A stretch of 64,000 nt of DNA, from the NCBI GenBank assembly GCA_003285105.1, contig CP030158.1, forward strand, positions 1,101,447 through 1,165,446, read 5' to 3'. Positions 46,777 to 56,086 of this stretch are shown here, one piece after another. The position numbers and the translations under genes were made by a program. The stretch is from Roseithermus sacchariphilus (GTDB lineage: Bacteria; Bacteroidota; Rhodothermia; Rhodothermales; MEBIC09517). The notes beneath the pieces are model-generated. The model was not told where the DNA came from, searched no databases, and saw only the letters and a program-made list of their open reading frames with translations. The stretch's first letter is position 1. The number at the start of each line of letters is the position of its first letter.

Positions 46777-49668
46777 TCAGAGTTCGTAGGACAGCGACAG
46801 CTTGAAGGAGCGGCCGTACTCGTAGCGGCGCGTTTCGTACGTGGCGCCCCTGTAGTCCTGCTGCTCCACGAAGTCGGCACCGAGCAGATTGTCCACGGAC
46901 AGCCGCAGTTCGAAGGCGTCGAAGAGCCGCTGGCTGAGCGAGAGGTAGAGGTCGTCGCGCGGCTGCTCGAAGATGTTGGGCGCACCGCCGAGCGTGACGG
47001 CCGTCAGGCGCTCGCCGAAGCGGTTGTAGGAGAGCGAGGCCGCCGTGCCGGTGCGCGGGTTGTCGTAGGTCAGCCCCACGTTGATCACGTAGGGAGACTG
47101 CCCCTGGAACGGCCGCGTGGGGGCGATGTCGAAGCCCTCGGCAAATTCCAGCTCCCGCTCCGGCACGTCCACCTCGGAGGCGATCAGGGCCAGGTTCGTG
47201 TAGAAGACCAGGTCCCGCAGCGCCGGCGTGAGCCCGTCCAGGGCCTTGCGGGCCTCGAATTCGACGCCGTAGACCGTGGCGGCGGGCACGTTGACATAGG
47301 TGACCTGGTTGTTGTTGGAGACGAAGACGCGCTCGATGGGCTGCTGGAAGTATTTGTAGAAGCCGCTCACGGCCAGCACCTCGCCGGGGCGCATGAACCA
47401 CTCCCAGCGCAGGTCATAATTGGTGATGAGCGTGCGCTCCAGCTCGGGGTTGCCCGACAGCTCCGGCCCGCCGGCGAAGCTGAAGGAGGTGAACGGCGCG
47501 ATCTCGCGGAAGGTCGGCCGGGCCAGCGTGCGTGTGGCGGACAGGCGCAGGTTCGCGTTGGAGCCCAGCGCATAGATGAGGTTGACGGAGGGCAGCACGT
47601 CCCCCTCCTCGATGCGCCCCGGCGCCTTCGTCGAGTCCCGGCTGACGATCTCCATGTTCGTCGTCTCGTAGCGCACCCCCCCCACCAGCCGCAGCCGGCG
47701 CAGCAGCGGCCACTCGATCATGCCGTAGGCCGCGGCGACCTCCTGCGTCCCGTCGTAGTTGTTGGCCGGCCGGGTGCCCTCACGGATCGTATTCCCGAAA
47801 ACATACCGCCCCCGGGTGGAGTCGATGATGCCGACCTTCTCGGGAGCGAAGTAGGCATCTATGTCTCCAAAAAACTGAGCAAATTCCAGCGCATTGTCTT
47901 CGTAGTCGAACTTCCGCTCGCGGAAGGTTCGATCCTTGTAGAGATAGGACCCGCCGACCTTGATCTGTCCGCTCCGGGCACCCCGCCGCAGCGGGATCGT
48001 CAGGTTCAGATTGCCCTCGGTGTTCTCCTCCTGCAGGTCGCGCCAGAGGCGGGTGGGCGGAGTGGCGTTGGAGGAGCCGAGGTTGATGTTGTAGACGCGG
48101 AAGCTGGAGTCGGCGCGGGTGACGGTGACGTACTGATCGAAGAAGAAGCGCAGGTCGGGCTCGTCCTGCGTGGTGCCGGTCCGCGCGGCGTTCCAGTCGA
48201 TGCGCAGGCCGGCCAGCGCGGGCAGGGCGTGCTCGCCGCGGGCCTGGTAGGACTGCACACGGCGCTCGGTGTACTGCAACACGTAGGTCTCGTAGGTGAC
48301 CGTGGGGGCGAAGTTTTTGGGATAGGGGCCGTACTGGTAACGGCCCAGCGCCTCGCCGTCCTGGGTGCGCAGCACGTTGAGGCTGACCTCGTGGTAGGGA
48401 TGCGGCTGGTAGGCCAGCGTACCGAGCAGCCCCCAGTTGGCCGAATGCGTCCCGCTCATGTCGGTGAAGACGAAGTCGGCGTTGAGCGAGTCGGCACCGG
48501 GGTCGACGGCGGCGTACTGCGCCGTGCGGCCGTCGTCGTAGCCGCTGTAGCCCTGGCTGTAGGTGCCGCTGGCGACGAACCCGAGCGGGCGCCCCAGAAA
48601 CGACACCCGGTTGCCGGCCGAGAGGGCATAGCTCTGGTTGAGCCCGGCCGTGCCCATGCGCGGCACCATGACGCTGTTGAAGGAACGGGAGAAGGCGTCC
48701 AGCTGCGCGGCCAGCTCGGCGTCGCGCCGGGCCTGGGTGGGGCGGGGAATGACGACGTCCGGATCCCGCAACGGCGCCGGGATCTCCCGCAGGCCGTCGT
48801 CGAAGCCCAGCCAGTCGGTGCCGCTGGCGGGGCCGGTCATGAAGCGATCGCTGCGCGAGACGACCGTGTTGAAGGCCGAGGACGCCGACGCCTTCAGCGT
48901 GAAGCCGTCCGGGAAGGTCTTCGTGTTGACGTTGACGCTGCCGCCGGAGAAGCTGCCCGGCTGGTCCGGGGTGAAGGTCTTCGTGGCGACGATGTTGTCG
49001 AGCAGGTTCGTCGGAAAGAGGTCGAACTGCGCCGCGTTCTGGTCCGGGTCGGCGCTGGGCATGCTGGTGCCGTTGAGCTGGGCGGTACTGTAGCGCCCGC
49101 CCAGGCCGCGGACGTAGACGTACTTGCCGCCGACGACCGAGGCCCCGGTGACCTTCGTCATGGCCTCGGCCGCGTTGCCGCTGCCGGCCTGACTCATCGC
49201 CTCGGCGCTGATGGCATCCTTGACGGCGGCAGCCTTCTGCCGCTGGTTCAGCAGCGCCGCCTCGGTGTTCTGCACCAGCCGCGCCTCGACGACGACCTCG
49301 CCCACCTCCACGGCCTCGGACGTCATGGCGATCTCGAGGCGCGTCGTCTCTCCGGCGCGCACGGCCACCCCGGTGATCGTCACGGGGTTGTAGCCGATGT
49401 AGGAGGCCTGGAGGGTGTACGTGCCGGGGGCCACCTCCGCGATGGTAAACGCGCCGTCCAGGTCCGTGGCGGCCCCGATCGTCGTGCCTTCGATGATGAC
49501 GTTCACACCGATGAGCGTCTCCCCGGTCTCGCCGTCGACGACGAGGCCGGCGATGGTGCCGGTCTGTGCCCGGGCGGGCACCGTGAAGCCGGCGGTCAGG
49601 ACGGCGGTCAGGCCGAGGAGCAGCAGCGGCAGCAGGCCGCGCACCGGCGTGCGAAACAGGTGGATCAT
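46777..49668 (-). CDS. TonB-dependent outer-membrane receptor with carboxypeptidase-regulatory-like N-terminus
   Basis: 963 residues from ATG 49668 (MIHLFRTPVRGLLPLLLLGL), a signal peptide ending VPARAQ. Residues about 36-120 are a CarboxypepD_reg-like domain (GTIAGLVVDGETGETLIGVNVIIEGTTIGAATDLDGAFTI). The plug domain follows (DAISAEAMSQAGSGNAAEAMTKVTGASVVGGKYVYVRGLGGRYSTAQLNG, LDNIVATKTFTPDQPGSFSGGSVNVNTKTF). The rest is a 22-strand-type beta-barrel with alternating aromatic residues, ending in ...RSFKLSLSYEL. It imports a ligand across the outer membrane using TonB energy. The plug resembles receptors with a SusC-independent arrangement; there is no SusD gene. The T9SS beta-helix-like protein downstream is the probable partner; the substrate is unknown. 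Confidence 0.93.
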   Translation of the reverse strand: MIHLFRTPVRGLLPLLLLGLTAVLTAGFTVPARAQTGTIAGLVVDGETGETLIGVNVIIEGTTIGAATDLDGAFTIAEVAPGTYTLQASYIGYNPVTITGVAVRAGETTRLEIAMTSEAVEVGEVVVEARLVQNTEAALLNQRQKAAAVKDAISAEAMSQAGSGNAAEAMTKVTGASVVGGKYVYVRGLGGRYSTAQLNGTSMPSADPDQNAAQFDLFPTNLLDNIVATKTFTPDQPGSFSGGSVNVNTKTFPDGFTLKASASSAFNTVVSRSDRFMTGPASGTDWLGFDDGLREIPAPLRDPDVVIPRPTQARRDAELAAQLDAFSRSFNSVMVPRMGTAGLNQSYALSAGNRVSFLGRPLGFVASGTYSQGYSGYDDGRTAQYAAVDPGADSLNADFVFTDMSGTHSANWGLLGTLAYQPHPYHEVSLNVLRTQDGEALGRYQYGPYPKNFAPTVTYETYVLQYTERRVQSYQARGEHALPALAGLRIDWNAARTGTTQDEPDLRFFFDQYVTVTRADSSFRVYNINLGSSNATPPTRLWRDLQEENTEGNLNLTIPLRRGARSGQIKVGGSYLYKDRTFRERKFDYEDNALEFAQFFGDIDAYFAPEKVGIIDSTRGRYVFGNTIREGTRPANNYDGTQEVAAAYGMIEWPLLRRLRLVGGVRYETTNMEIVSRDSTKAPGRIEEGDVLPSVNLIYALGSNANLRLSATRTLARPTFREIAPFTSFSFAGGPELSGNPELERTLITNYDLRWEWFMRPGEVLAVSGFYKYFQQPIERVFVSNNNQVTYVNVPAATVYGVEFEARKALDGLTPALRDLVFYTNLALIASEVDVPERELEFAEGFDIAPTRPFQGQSPYVINVGLTYDNPRTGTAASLSYNRFGERLTAVTLGGAPNIFEQPRDDLYLSLSQRLFDAFELRLSVDNLLGADFVEQQDYRGATYETRRYEYGRSFKLSLSYEL

Positions 49669-49886
49669 GGCGGGATGCAGCGGGCGAGTGGTCTCTGCGA
49701 AACGACGCGCGGGCGGCGCCCGGACCGAGCCCGACGCTGCGAGCCGGGGCGATGGCTCGGAGGCAGCGACGAAGGCGGCTCGATGCGTGAGAGGCCCGCG
49801 CAGGCGGATTTCGGCGGCCAAACTAGCCGGCCCATGTTATCCCCGTATTACGACCCTTCCACCCGGCCTCCGGCCTTCGTTTTTTT

Positions 49887-51266
49887 ATGCGATGTTCACG
49901 CGGCCCCGGCCGCCTGCGCGCCGGCGTGTGCCACCAGCCCCCCCGAGGCACCCCCGACGGGCAGGCGAGAAACCAAACCCTCGGAGCCGATGTTCGTTGG
50001 AACGCCTATCCACCCATCCTCGCCGGCCGGCTCTTGTTCGCTTCCCGCACACATTCGTACCTGACGCTGTTCGCCCTCTGGCTGATGGTCTTCGCCGCCA
50101 GCAGCCAGGTCATCATCATCTCCCCCATCCTGCCCCGCATCGGGGAGGCCCTGGCCGTGCGGGACGCCCTGCTCGGGCTCTTCATGAGCGCCTACGCCGT
50201 CACGCTGTGCGTCTTCGCGCTCATCACCGGCCCCATCTCGGACAAGATCGGGCGGCGGCGCATCCTGCTGATCGGCTCGGCGGCGATGACCGGCGCGCTG
50301 CTGCTGCACGGGGCAGCGTTCGACTTCTGGTCGCTCTTCACCGTGCGCGCGCTGGCGGGCGCGGCCGGCGGTATGCTCAGCGGTGCCGCCGTGGCCTACG
50401 TGGGCGACGCCTTCCCCTACGAGCGGCGCGGCTGGGCCAACGGCTGGGTCATGAGCGGCATCGCCTTCGGGCAGATCCTGGGTATCCCGCTGGGCATCCT
50501 GCTGGCCGACGCGCTCGGCTTCCGGGCGCCGTTCCTGGCCTTCGCCGGGGTGATGGCGCTCGCGTTCCTGCTGATCTGGTTCATCGTGCCGCAGCCGGAC
50601 GTGCAGCGGGACCGGCAGAAGCTCACGATCCGCCGCGCGGTGACGAACTACGTGCAGCTGCTGCAACAGCCCGTCACCCGGGCCGCCGTCATCGCCTACT
50701 TCCTGATGTTCTTCAGCATCGGGCTCTACGTGAGCTACCTGCCGCTCTGGCTGGAGCGGGACATCGGCTTCAAGGGCGAACAGATCGCGCTGCTCTTCGC
50801 CGTCGGCGGTGTGGCGAACGTCCTGACCGGCCCGCTGGCCGGGCGGCTCTCCGATGAGATCGGCCGCAAGCCGCTCATCGTCACCTCCTGCCTCGGCCTG
50901 GGCGTGGTCATGCTCGGGACGACCTACCTCATCACGAGCCTCTGGTCCGCCTACGTCCTCTTCGCCCTGGCGATGATCATGGTGTCCATGCGCATCAGCC
51001 CGCTGCAATCGCTCATCACGGCGCTCGTGCCGGATCATCGCCGCGGCATCCTGATGAGCCTGGCCGTCGCCATCGGGCAGGTGGGTGTGGGCATCGGGGG
51101 CGGCGCGGCCGGCGTGGCCTTTACGAAGTACGGCTATGCCAGCAACACCCTCCTGGCCGCCGCCTTCATCGTGGCAATGGCCCTGCTCGTCCAGTTCCGC
51201 CTGCCCGAACCCGCCGGGCCGTACGAAGCGGTCGACTCCACCCCCCGGCCCGAGGCGGTCGATTGA
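49887..51266 (+). CDS. Major facilitator superfamily transporter
   Basis: Up to 459 residues; twelve hydrophobic segments begin at about residue 58 (YLTLFALWLMVFAASSQVIII). Family motifs are visible: motif A GPISDKIGRRRILLIGSA after the second helix, its second-half copy GPLAGRLSDEIGRKPLIV, and RALAGAAGGMLSGAA. This set matches drug/multidrug exporters of the DHA1 type, but the substrate is not predictable. The start is uncertain: the only ATG before the first helix is 49887, which would add an Arg/Pro-rich N-terminus unlike a membrane leader. A TTG start near 50032 (LFASRTHSYLTLF) is plausible. The stop is followed by a heptamer repeat and then pgi. Confidence 0.87.
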   Translation: MRCSRGPGRLRAGVCHQPPRGTPDGQARNQTLGADVRWNAYPPILAGRLLFASRTHSYLTLFALWLMVFAASSQVIIISPILPRIGEALAVRDALLGLFMSAYAVTLCVFALITGPISDKIGRRRILLIGSAAMTGALLLHGAAFDFWSLFTVRALAGAAGGMLSGAAVAYVGDAFPYERRGWANGWVMSGIAFGQILGIPLGILLADALGFRAPFLAFAGVMALAFLLIWFIVPQPDVQRDRQKLTIRRAVTNYVQLLQQPVTRAAVIAYFLMFFSIGLYVSYLPLWLERDIGFKGEQIALLFAVGGVANVLTGPLAGRLSDEIGRKPLIVTSCLGLGVVMLGTTYLITSLWSAYVLFALAMIMVSMRISPLQSLITALVPDHRRGILMSLAVAIGQVGVGIGGGAAGVAFTKYGYASNTLLAAAFIVAMALLVQFRLPEPAGPYEAVDSTPRPEAVD

Positions 51267-51325
51267 CGGCGAGGGCCGCAAAGGGCGGAGTTCGAAGGGC
51301 GCACTACCGACCCCGTTTCCTCGGC

Positions 51326-51353
51326 CGCCCTTCGCCCTTCGCCCCTCGCCCCT
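51326..51353. repeat. Heptamer tandem repeat, CGCCCTT/CGCCCCT units
   Basis: Four units in phase: CGCCCTT, CGCCCTT, CGCCCCT, CGCCCCT. The units are the complement of the GGCGAGG type at 34941-34954, allowing for phase. It lies in the gap between the MFS gene and pgi. Confidence 0.6.
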
Positions 51354-51443
51354 CCACGCGTCCTCCCCGCTTGCCGTCCCGGCGTGCAGCCGGTACCTTG
51401 TGGCGATGATTCCGTACCCCTCAACGCTATCCTGCCACCTGCC

Positions 51444-52733
51444 ATGCTCTGGCTCGACATAGACCTCGCCCGTCCCTTCCTCGACGACCCCGATGCACTC
51501 CAGGCCCTCCGGCCCCGGACCGACGCCGCCCACCGGGCGGTGCTGGACAAGTCCGGCGCCGGCAGCGCCTACCTCGGCTGGCGTGACCTGCTGCTGCATC
51601 CGAACGATGCCCTGCTGGAAGACATCGCCACGACCGCCGCCGAGATCCGCCGTGATGCCGACGTGTTCCTCTCCCTCGGCATCGGCGGGTCTTACCTGGG
51701 CGCGAAAGCCGTCATCGACGCGCTCACGCCGTACTTTCCCGCCGCCGACGCTCCGCGCAGCGGCCCGGAGGTGCTCTTCGCCGGCCACCACATGAGCGGA
51801 GCCTACCTGCGCCAGCTCCTCGCCTATCTGGAAGGCAAGTCCGTCTACGTCAACGTCATCTCCAAGAGCGGAACGACGCTGGAAACCGCCCTCGCCTTCC
51901 GGCTGGTGCGCCGCTGGATGGAGGAGCACTTCACCGACGCCGACCGCCGCATCATCGTCACAACGGACCCCTCGAAGGGGGCACTCAACGAACTCCGCGC
52001 GAGCAAGGGATACAAGAAGTACGAGATCCCGCCCGACGTCGGCGGACGCTTTTCCGTGCTGACGCCGGTCGGACTCCTGCCCATCGCCGTCGCCGGCATC
52101 GACATTCGCTCCCTCTTCTATGGCGCCCGCGATGCCTGCGTCCGCTACGCCAACCCCGGCGACGGCAACCCGGCGCTGACCTACGCGGCGATGCGCTACC
52201 TGCTCTCCCGCCAGGGCTACCACGTCGAGATCCTCGCCGCCTTCGAACCGTGCCTCAGCAGCTTCGGCGACTGGTGGCAACAACTCTACGGCGAGAGCGA
52301 AGGCAAGCAGCATGAGGGCCTCTACCCGGACAGCCTCCAGTACTCCACCGACCTCCACTCCCTGGGGCAATACGTCCAGGACGGCCGGCGCATCCTGCTC
52401 GAAACCTTCCTGATGCTGGACGACGACGGCGGCGACCTCGTCGTCCCCCCCACCGACCCCGACCTGGACGGCCTCAACTACCTGGCCGGCCAGACCTATT
52501 CGCACATCAACCGCCAGGCCTACCAGGGCACCGCCGAAGCCCACGCCGAGGGGGGCGTACCGGTGATGACGGTCTGGCTCGACCGTCTGGCCCCGGACAC
52601 CCTCGGCACGGCCATCTACTTCTTCGAACACGCCGTGGCGGTCAGCGGCTACCTGCTCGGTATCAACCCCTTCGATCAGCCGGGCGTCGAGGCGTACAAA
52701 AAGAACATGTTCCGCCTCCTGGGTCGCCCCTGA
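51444..52733 (+). CDS. pgi: Glucose-6-phosphate isomerase
   Basis: 429 residues from ATG 51444 (MLWLDIDLARPF); the 60 bases upstream in frame are not conserved. It interconverts glucose-6-phosphate and fructose-6-phosphate in glycolysis and gluconeogenesis. The PGI sugar-isomerase signatures are present: FLSLGIGGSYLGAKAV, VNVISKSGTTLETALAFR, and the C-terminal GYLLGINPFDQPGVEAYKKNMF. Length matches the shorter Gram-positive-like branch (about 430-450), not the 550-residue enterobacterial form. It is the last gene before the candidate replication origin. Confidence 0.95.
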   Translation: MLWLDIDLARPFLDDPDALQALRPRTDAAHRAVLDKSGAGSAYLGWRDLLLHPNDALLEDIATTAAEIRRDADVFLSLGIGGSYLGAKAVIDALTPYFPAADAPRSGPEVLFAGHHMSGAYLRQLLAYLEGKSVYVNVISKSGTTLETALAFRLVRRWMEEHFTDADRRIIVTTDPSKGALNELRASKGYKKYEIPPDVGGRFSVLTPVGLLPIAVAGIDIRSLFYGARDACVRYANPGDGNPALTYAAMRYLLSRQGYHVEILAAFEPCLSSFGDWWQQLYGESEGKQHEGLYPDSLQYSTDLHSLGQYVQDGRRILLETFLMLDDDGGDLVVPPTDPDLDGLNYLAGQTYSHINRQAYQGTAEAHAEGGVPVMTVWLDRLAPDTLGTAIYFFEHAVAVSGYLLGINPFDQPGVEAYKKNMFRLLGRP

Positions 52734-52859
52734 TCCTGCCGCCCGCTTCCCCCCCCTCCCCTTCGCGCCGCCCTGTCTGGCCCGCTTTTCGCTGCCGGAC
52801 AGGGCGGTGGCGCGCTGGCCGGTCCGTCGTCTCTGCGCCCCTCCCGGTGAGTATTCGGC

Positions 52860-53380
52860 CGGTCTGTCCACAACCGTGCACAAGCTGTGGAAAACAGGGG
52901 GATAGACCGGGTAAAACCCACTCGCGTTATCCACATCGTGGAGGAGGCGTGTATAACCCGGCCCGTCATGCACGGCTCGTCCACGCTCATCCACCGTGTG
53001 CATAGCGGTGCACAACCTGGAGCGGATTTTCCCTCTGCGGGTGTGGATAGCGGTGGATACGTGGGTAACCCGGCGCGCATCGCGGCAAACACCCGCTCCA
53101 GCGACTTTCTGCCGCCCCCTTCCTGTGGATAGATCCGGGGAGAAACCGGGCGGTTTATACACAACCCCGGATTTGAAATGTGCATTTCTCCGCTATCCAC
53201 ATTTCCACAGGCCCTACTACTACCTGCTACTTTCTTTTTTACTCTTATTAAAAATAGTTAGGGGCTGTGGAGGGCCATCGGTCCACCCCTGTATATCGGT
53301 ATAACGTGGTGTATCGATCAGGGATCGGGATATATTACCATCCGGTTATATACAGGAAAACAGCACCGTTTGAGCGGAAC
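52860..53380. other. Candidate chromosomal replication origin (oriC)
   Basis: The 655-base gap 52734-53388, between convergent pgi and comEC, contains many DnaA boxes. Perfect TTATNCACA boxes: 52927-52935 and 53155-53163 (plus strand). One-mismatch boxes: 52886-52894 (minus, TTTTCCACA), 53042-53050 and 53124-53132 (minus, CTATCCACA), 53193-53201 (plus, CTATCCACA). Two-mismatch boxes: 52864-52872 and 53201-53209. The AT content rises sharply at 53228-53260 and 53290-53360, unusual for this genome. Box clusters and AT-rich unwinding sequence together are characteristic of bacterial origins, whose boxes bind DnaA-ATP. dnaA itself is not in the window. 52734-52860 holds nothing recognised. Confidence 0.82.
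53193..53260 (+). other. Basal unwinding module: box pair, GC block, DnaA-trio, AT tract
   Basis: In order: DnaA box CTATCCACA (53193-53201), a second box ATTTCCACA sharing its first base (53201-53209), a short GC block GGCC (about 53210-53213), CTACTACTACCTGCTAC (53214-53230), and a T/A-rich tract to 53260. The middle run is the complement of the 3'-GAT-5' DnaA-trio repeats described in Bacillus subtilis, at the same side and spacing. This is the single-strand-loading element of the origin. Confidence 0.75.
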
Positions 53381-53388
53381 ATCGTGCC

Positions 53389-55851
53389 TCATCGCCATGG
53401 CCGCGTGGTGATGCGTCGTCCATCGCTGCGTACCCAGACGGCACCGTGGTCCGCGGTGGTCACGACGGTAGCGCCGGCATGCCGCCATCGGTCCAGCACC
53501 TCCGTGTCGGGCAGGTCGTAGCGGTTGGTCCGGGCCACGCTGACGACGGCAAGCGGCGATCTGCCGTGGGTGACGTGCCGGACGAAGGCGGCGGTGCTGC
53601 TCGTGGCGGATCCGTGGTGAGCCACCTTCACCACATCGCTGGCCAGCAGCGGACCGTAGCGGTGGACCATCTGCCGTTCGGCCTCGGCTTCGGCATCGCC
53701 GGTGAAGAGCAGGGCCGTCTGCCCGTACTGCACCCGCAGCACCACGGAGCCTTCGTTGGCGTCTTCGAGCCGGGCCAGCGTCGGGGTGGGGGAGAGAACC
53801 TGCAGGCGCACGGTGGGGTCGAGGTCGAGCGTCATGCCTGCCCGCAGGATCGCGTCGGGGACGTCGAGGCGGTCGAGCACGCGCCGCATCTCGGCGTAGA
53901 GGTCGGACGCTCCGGCGTGTCCGGGGTGGTAGACGGTTCCGACATCGACGTGGTGCAGCAGCGTGGGGAGCCCGCCCAGGTGGTCGCTATGCGGGTGGGT
54001 GACGACGACGGCATTCAGCCGGCGGATGCCGTAGCGGTGGAGGTGGGCGCGGAGGGTGCGGGCACCCCGGTCGGTGTAGGCGTTGCCCGGCCCGGTGTCG
54101 ATCAGGACATGGCGGCGGTTCGGGAGCGAGAGCAGCGCGGCATCTCCCTGGCCGACGTCGAAGAAGACGACCTCCAGCGCGGGGCGATGGGCGGGGTGGA
54201 GGGCCACGGTCCACGTGCCCAGCGCGGCCAGCAGCAGCGCCCCGAGGAGTAGCCGCCAGCGCAGGCGCGGCCGCGGCCACTGGGCCAGCGCCCCCAGCGC
54301 CAGAACGAACGCCCCGAGCAGCCAGCCGGAGGTCAGGTAGCCGTCGACGGCCGCAAAGGCGAGCCGGCGTGCCCCGGCCGCAGCCAGCGAGCCGAGCAGC
54401 GCCTCGAAGACCCCGGCGGCCGCTCCGAAGGCATCCGCCAGCGCGGCAGGGGTCAGCAGCGTCAGCAGGCCCGCCGCGAGGGTCAGGGCCGTCAGCGGGA
54501 TGGCGGCGAGGTTGAGCAGCAGCCCGGCGAAGGACGCATACCCGAAATGGGAGAGGAGGACCGGCATCGTGCCGAGGGTGGCCGCCATCGAGGCCGTCAC
54601 GAGCCCCGCAACGCGCCGGCGCAGGCGGCCCCGCCGTAGCGCCTCGGGCATGGCCCGCCACAGCACCGGGGTCAGCGTGATGAGGGCCGCCACCGCGGCG
54701 AAGGAGAGCTGGAACCCGGCCTCGAAGAGCGACGCCGGCCGCATCAGCAGCAGCACGACGCCGGCAACGCCCAGCAGGTTCAGCGAGCGCGTCGGCCGCT
54801 GTACCAGCACCGCGCCGATCCAGAGCCCGGCCATCACCACGGCCCGGACGACGGAGGTGCCGGCGCCGGACAGCAGCGCGTAGGCCAGCAACACCCCGAG
54901 CGTCACGACGGCCCGGATCCACTCGGCCGTGCGCCAGCCGAATCCGCAGCGCAGCAGCGACGGCCGCAGCAGGTGGTAGAGCGCCAGCCCGATCAGCATC
55001 ACATGCAGCCCGGAGATCGCCAGCAGGTGCAGCAGGCCCGTCCGCGCAAAGTCGTCCTGCACGTCGCCGGCCAGGGCCTGGCGGTTGCCGAGGATGAGTG
55101 CCGTGAGCAGAGCCTGCGTGGTGGGCCGGGGAACGTGTTCGGCCAGGCGGCGGCGGACGACCTCCCGGAGCGTGACGGTGGCGTGCTCGATCGGCGTGCG
55201 CCGGCGTCCGAGGACCTCGAGCGCGTCGGCATCGGTGAGCGTGACCAGGGCGTGGATGCCCCGGCGGCGCAGGTACGCGCCGTAGTCGACGTCGGCCGGA
55301 TTGCGGCGCGAGGGGAGGGGGGCGAGGGCCGCCGTCAGGCGGAGCACATCGCCCCGGGCCACGGGCGGATAGCCGGGGGGCGGCTTCCACGAGGGTGCCG
55401 CCAGCGTGACCTGCACGCGGCCCGCCCGGGGCACCGCCACTCCACCGGGGTCGGCCACGGTCACGTCCGCCAGGACGAGCCGGGTCCCGATTCCGGTAAG
55501 GATGGGGTCGTCTGCGACGCGGCCGGTGAGCGTGAGCGGGCCGGCGGCCGTGCGGTCGGCCAGGTGCGCGACGTCGTGCGCCGGTAGCCGGCGGTCCAGA
55601 TCGTACCGGAGCCCACCGAGCGCCAGCAGCAGCAGCCCGGCGGCCAGCGCCCGACCGAGCGGCCGCAGGTGAACCAGACGGCGGGAGCGCCCCGTCCCCA
55701 GGCCGAGCCCTCCCAGCCCGGCGACGGCCAGGCCCGCCCAGAGCCACCACGGAACGGACACGGTTGCGGCCACCGCGATCCCGCCGGCCAGGCAGGCCGC
55801 CATCACCAGCGCCGGATAGGCGTGCGGGGTCGGGAAGGTGTCGGGACGCAT
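53389..55851 (-). CDS. comEC: ComEC/Rec2-family DNA uptake channel
   Basis: 820 residues from ATG 55851 (MRPDTFPTPHAYPALVMAACLAGG); longer in-frame starts lie in unconvincing sequence. An N-terminal region with transmembrane segments and an OB-like domain (about 90-200, LTLTGRVADDPILTGIGTRLVLADV) precedes the polytopic Competence domain (LLHLLAISGLHVMLIGLALYHLL, GAGTSVVRAVVMAG, EAGFQLSFAAVAAL). The C-terminal metallo-beta-lactamase-like domain (about 560-815) has DVGQGDAALL, VVVTHPHSDHLGGLPTLL and KVAHHGSATSSTAAF. The complete architecture suggests a working channel for transporting one DNA strand across the inner membrane during natural transformation. It borders the candidate origin. Confidence 0.93.
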   Translation of the reverse strand: MRPDTFPTPHAYPALVMAACLAGGIAVAATVSVPWWLWAGLAVAGLGGLGLGTGRSRRLVHLRPLGRALAAGLLLLALGGLRYDLDRRLPAHDVAHLADRTAAGPLTLTGRVADDPILTGIGTRLVLADVTVADPGGVAVPRAGRVQVTLAAPSWKPPPGYPPVARGDVLRLTAALAPLPSRRNPADVDYGAYLRRRGIHALVTLTDADALEVLGRRRTPIEHATVTLREVVRRRLAEHVPRPTTQALLTALILGNRQALAGDVQDDFARTGLLHLLAISGLHVMLIGLALYHLLRPSLLRCGFGWRTAEWIRAVVTLGVLLAYALLSGAGTSVVRAVVMAGLWIGAVLVQRPTRSLNLLGVAGVVLLLMRPASLFEAGFQLSFAAVAALITLTPVLWRAMPEALRRGRLRRRVAGLVTASMAATLGTMPVLLSHFGYASFAGLLLNLAAIPLTALTLAAGLLTLLTPAALADAFGAAAGVFEALLGSLAAAGARRLAFAAVDGYLTSGWLLGAFVLALGALAQWPRPRLRWRLLLGALLLAALGTWTVALHPAHRPALEVVFFDVGQGDAALLSLPNRRHVLIDTGPGNAYTDRGARTLRAHLHRYGIRRLNAVVVTHPHSDHLGGLPTLLHHVDVGTVYHPGHAGASDLYAEMRRVLDRLDVPDAILRAGMTLDLDPTVRLQVLSPTPTLARLEDANEGSVVLRVQYGQTALLFTGDAEAEAERQMVHRYGPLLASDVVKVAHHGSATSSTAAFVRHVTHGRSPLAVVSVARTNRYDLPDTEVLDRWRHAGATVVTTADHGAVWVRSDGRRITTRPWR

Positions 55852-56086
55852 GGGCCGCTTTATTTCGACCCTGGCTAGACACCGGCCCCGCAGAGCCATA
55901 ACTTGCGCGGTACGCGGCCGGCGCTTTGCGAACAACCCATGAAACCCCGGGTCCTCCCCGAACCTTGTTCTTTGTTTGCGATTCCAGCCCGTTAGTTCAA
56001 CACGGCCGTCGTCGCGGCGGCTGTGTCTTCGTAGTACGCGGCGCCGTGCTCTCTGCGGCGCCATCGGTTCGAACGGACGCTGTGTT

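Noticed and set aside
52734-53388. Plasmid or phage origin, or a small gene in the AT-rich gap
   Set aside because: No rep or iteron family; the box cluster with trio element and housekeeping neighbours fits a chromosomal origin. Short open frames there have no coding character.
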